DNA from: Firmicutes bacterium CAG:24053_14
Lineage (GTDB): Bacteria > Bacillota > Clostridia > Oscillospirales > Oscillospiraceae
DNA length: 7,471 nt
NCBI GenBank assembly: GCA_001916715.1
Contig: MNSZ01000006.1
Span: 1-7,471, forward strand
Direction: 5' to 3'
The notes beneath the pieces were generated by a model, which had not been told where the DNA came from, ran no database searches, and saw only the letters and a program-made list of their open reading frames with translations. Shown piece after piece: positions 6,041 to 7,471 of this stretch; the stretch's first letter is position 1; each line of letters starts with the position of its first letter. Made by a program: the position numbers and the translations under genes.

Positions 6041-7174
6041 ATGGCTACTATGTATCTGGAAAATCAGCAGATGGCTGAAGACTTCGTTCGCGGATGCACG
6101 TTTATGGGCACAGGCGGCGGCGGCCTGCCTGCAAACGGACTGCAGTCCCTGATGAGTGAGATCAACAAGGGGACCAAGGTCGGTTGGGTCGATATGAGCG
6201 AGATCCCCGACGATGCGATGACGGCCTGCCCCTTCTTGATGGGATCTATTGCCCCTCATACGCCTGAGGTCGAAGCGGAGATGGCAGACTTTGGTTTCAC
6301 TGACCCTGTATATCCTGAGAAGGAGCAGCTGGCCAAGGCTATTCAGTATCTCGGAAAGTTTTGCGACACGAAGATCGACGCGGTCGTACCCATCGAGCTG
6401 GGCGGCGCCAATACGCCCGGTGGTGTAACTGCGGGCATTATCAGCGGTGCTGTTTGTGTCGACGGTGATTATACCGGCCGCGCGATCCCTGAGATCCAGC
6501 AGACCACGCCGTATCTGCACGGCAAAACCCTCTGGCCCGTTGCGTCTGTTGATGCCTATAACGATATTTCCTATATCGAAAACGCAAAGAACTACCGCAT
6601 CGTGGAGCGAATCGGCAAGAAAATTGCCGAAAGCGCCTATGGCCTTGTCGGTCAGGCGGGCTTCCTGATGAGCGGCAAGGATATGAAGAAGTGCATCAAT
6701 CAGGGCACGCTGTCTTCCTGCTATAATATCGGCAAGATGATTCGTGAAGCGCGCGAAAGCGGCAAGGATCCCGTCGAAACCATTGTAACCGAACTCGGCG
6801 GATGGCGTTTGGCAACCGGTGTTGTCACCGGCAAGGAAACCTGGGATGACGGCTATTACTACGGTTATCACACCATTGAGGGTTCTGGCGACGATAAGGG
6901 CAACACCTTCAAGATCTTCTTCAAAAACGAGAACCATGCCATGTGGAAAAACGACAAGCCCTATGTTTCCAGCCCCGACATCATTGCTGTCGTCGATGCC
7001 AAGACCGGCGAACCGTATGCGAACCCCATTCTGGCGGTCGGCAATGAGGTCAGCGTGATTGGCCTGAAGGCGAACCCCGTATTCCGCACGGAAAAGGGTA
7101 TCGCAATTCTTGGCCCCAGATACTTTAAGCTTGATTTCGATTATACCCCCATCGAAGAAGTGATGTCCAAGTAA
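6041..7174 (+). CDS. DUF917 / S-methyl thiohydantoin desulfurase-like family protein
   Basis: A 377-aa cytoplasmic protein of the DUF917 family, renamed in domain databases after an S-methyl thiohydantoin desulfurase activity reported for a member. Recognisable blocks are the Gly-rich start FMGTGGGGLPANG (21-33), PIELGGANTPGG (117-128), DGDYTGRAIPE (141-151) and the C-terminal SPDIIAVVDAKTGEP (311-325). Length is usual for a full family protein, with an N-terminal domain to about 160 and a C-terminal domain after it. AAGGAGAAG a few bases before ATG 6041 is a strong ribosome binding site. Family members often neighbour hydantoinase/oxoprolinase genes, NCS1 permeases and PucR regulators; here the regulator and permease are present but no hydantoinase is. 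The likely role is a hydrolytic or desulfurising step on a five-membered N-heterocycle brought in by the permease. The substrate is unproven. Confidence 0.88.
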   Translation: MATMYLENQQMAEDFVRGCTFMGTGGGGLPANGLQSLMSEINKGTKVGWVDMSEIPDDAMTACPFLMGSIAPHTPEVEAEMADFGFTDPVYPEKEQLAKAIQYLGKFCDTKIDAVVPIELGGANTPGGVTAGIISGAVCVDGDYTGRAIPEIQQTTPYLHGKTLWPVASVDAYNDISYIENAKNYRIVERIGKKIAESAYGLVGQAGFLMSGKDMKKCINQGTLSSCYNIGKMIREARESGKDPVETIVTELGGWRLATGVVTGKETWDDGYYYGYHTIEGSGDDKGNTFKIFFKNENHAMWKNDKPYVSSPDIIAVVDAKTGEPYANPILAVGNEVSVIGLKANPVFRTEKGIAILGPRYFKLDFDYTPIEEVMSK

Positions 7175-7224
7175 TTGAGCTGCACCGCTCGAAAATATTT
7201 CCGGGTATCAGCACTGCAAAAAAT

Positions 7225-7258
7225 AAAGTGGCTGACAGCACTGGCTGTCAGCCGCTTT
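7225..7258. terminator. Hairpin between the operon and the right IS, flush with the IS end
   Basis: Arms AAAGTGGCTGACAGC (7225-7239) and its complement (7244-7258, one G-T wobble) form a 15-bp stem with an ACTG loop, 50 bases after the DUF917 stop. The downstream run CTTTCAG is only weakly T-rich, but an A-tract upstream gives a better tail on the minus strand. The stem ends at the base before the IS terminal repeat at 7259, mirroring 674-703 at the other IS. Confidence 0.65.
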
Positions 7259-7269
7259 CAGTCTGTCGA
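7259..7269. repeat. Left terminal inverted repeat of the right IS1182-family element
   Basis: CAGTCTGTCGA is the exact reverse complement of 663-673 and lies 64 bases before the transposase start. Confidence 0.7.
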
Positions 7270-7333
7270 AAAAGAGCGGCTGGAGCTGGGCTTTTTCTGA
7301 TAGATATGGTAGAGTGGGCAAGGGTGATAAAAG

Positions 7334-7471
7334 ATGCTGGAACGCGGGAAAATGGATCGAGATCTGGTAGAGTTCGTAGTCATAGACCAACTGGTGCCGA
7401 AGGAGCATTTGCTGCGAAAGATAGATGCAGCGGTGGACTTCACACAGCTGTATGAAATGGTGGAGCCGCTC
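7334..7471 (+). CDS. IS1182-family transposase, N-terminal part (3' end outside window)
   Basis: The first 46 codons are visible. The stretch VIDQLVPKEHLLRKIDAAVD, followed by FTQLYEMVEPL, is the conserved N-terminus of IS1182-family DDE transposases (D-x-LVP-x-x-H-x-x-RKID...). ATG 7334 follows a stop codon two codons upstream and an AAGGG about 9 bases away; a second in-frame ATG at 7352 is possible, but the upstream one has the better site. The catalytic residues lie beyond the window. Confidence 0.88.
   Translation, partial: MLERGKMDRDLVEFVVIDQLVPKEHLLRKIDAAVDFTQLYEMVEPL

Larger units (their letters stand above)
7259..7471 (+). mobile_element. IS1182-family insertion sequence, left part
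   Basis: The element consists of a terminal repeat, a short leader and the transposase 5' end, and runs off the window. It has the same orientation as the element at 1-673. Since one contributes a C-terminus and the other an N-terminus, they cannot be compared for identity here. Confidence 0.75.

Noticed and set aside
5906..6937. 343-codon minus-strand frame opposite the DUF917 gene
   Set aside because: It spans two well-supported plus-strand genes and the gap between them; shadow of their codon bias.

Overview
The window looks like accessory DNA from a Gram-positive, Clostridia-type (Bacillota) chromosome. The grounds are strong AGGAG-type ribosome binding sites, a PucR-family regulator, clostridial-style IS1182-family transposases, Rho-independent hairpins with long T-tails, and a CCA-encoding fragment resembling tRNA-Cys. 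The genus cannot be fixed from sequence alone.

Layout: (1) bases 1-673 are the 3' part of an IS1182-family insertion sequence, open at the window edge. It ends in an 11-bp terminal repeat that directly abuts a perfect hairpin (674-703). (2) 704-958 is intergenic. It holds a perfect 49-bp tandem duplication, then a minus-strand terminator and the last ~26 nt of a minus-strand tRNA (best match tRNA-Cys) whose 5' two thirds are missing, as at a tRNA attachment-site scar. (3) 959-1559 is GC-rich, hairpin-rich and probably noncoding. (4) 1560-2333 (minus) is an HUH rolling-circle replication initiator, preceded on the same strand by an unrecognised 123-aa reading frame (2407-2778). Regions 2-4 together look like a small integrated rolling-circle replicon or single-stranded-DNA phage-like element, or its remnant. 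(5) 2929-7174 (plus) is a catabolic module: a PucR-type regulator with its own terminator, then a two-gene operon of an NCS1 (CodB-like) permease and a DUF917/S-Me-THD family protein. (6) From 7259 to the window end is the 5' end of a second IS1182-family element in the same orientation as the first. Its terminal repeat also sits flush against a perfect hairpin (7225-7258), which doubles as a possible operon terminator.

How the parts work together (inference): the regulator probably senses a purine-, pyrimidine- or hydantoin-like heterocycle and controls the permease-DUF917 operon, whose leader carries two identical palindromes 32 bp apart. The permease would import the compound and the DUF917 enzyme would process it. 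The two directly oriented IS copies bracket the whole 6.5-kb segment, so the segment could be mobilised, duplicated or deleted by recombination between them. The most unusual points are the Rep-plus-tRNA-scar element without a visible integrase, the hairpins flush with both IS ends, and the nested inverted repeats around the regulatory regions.
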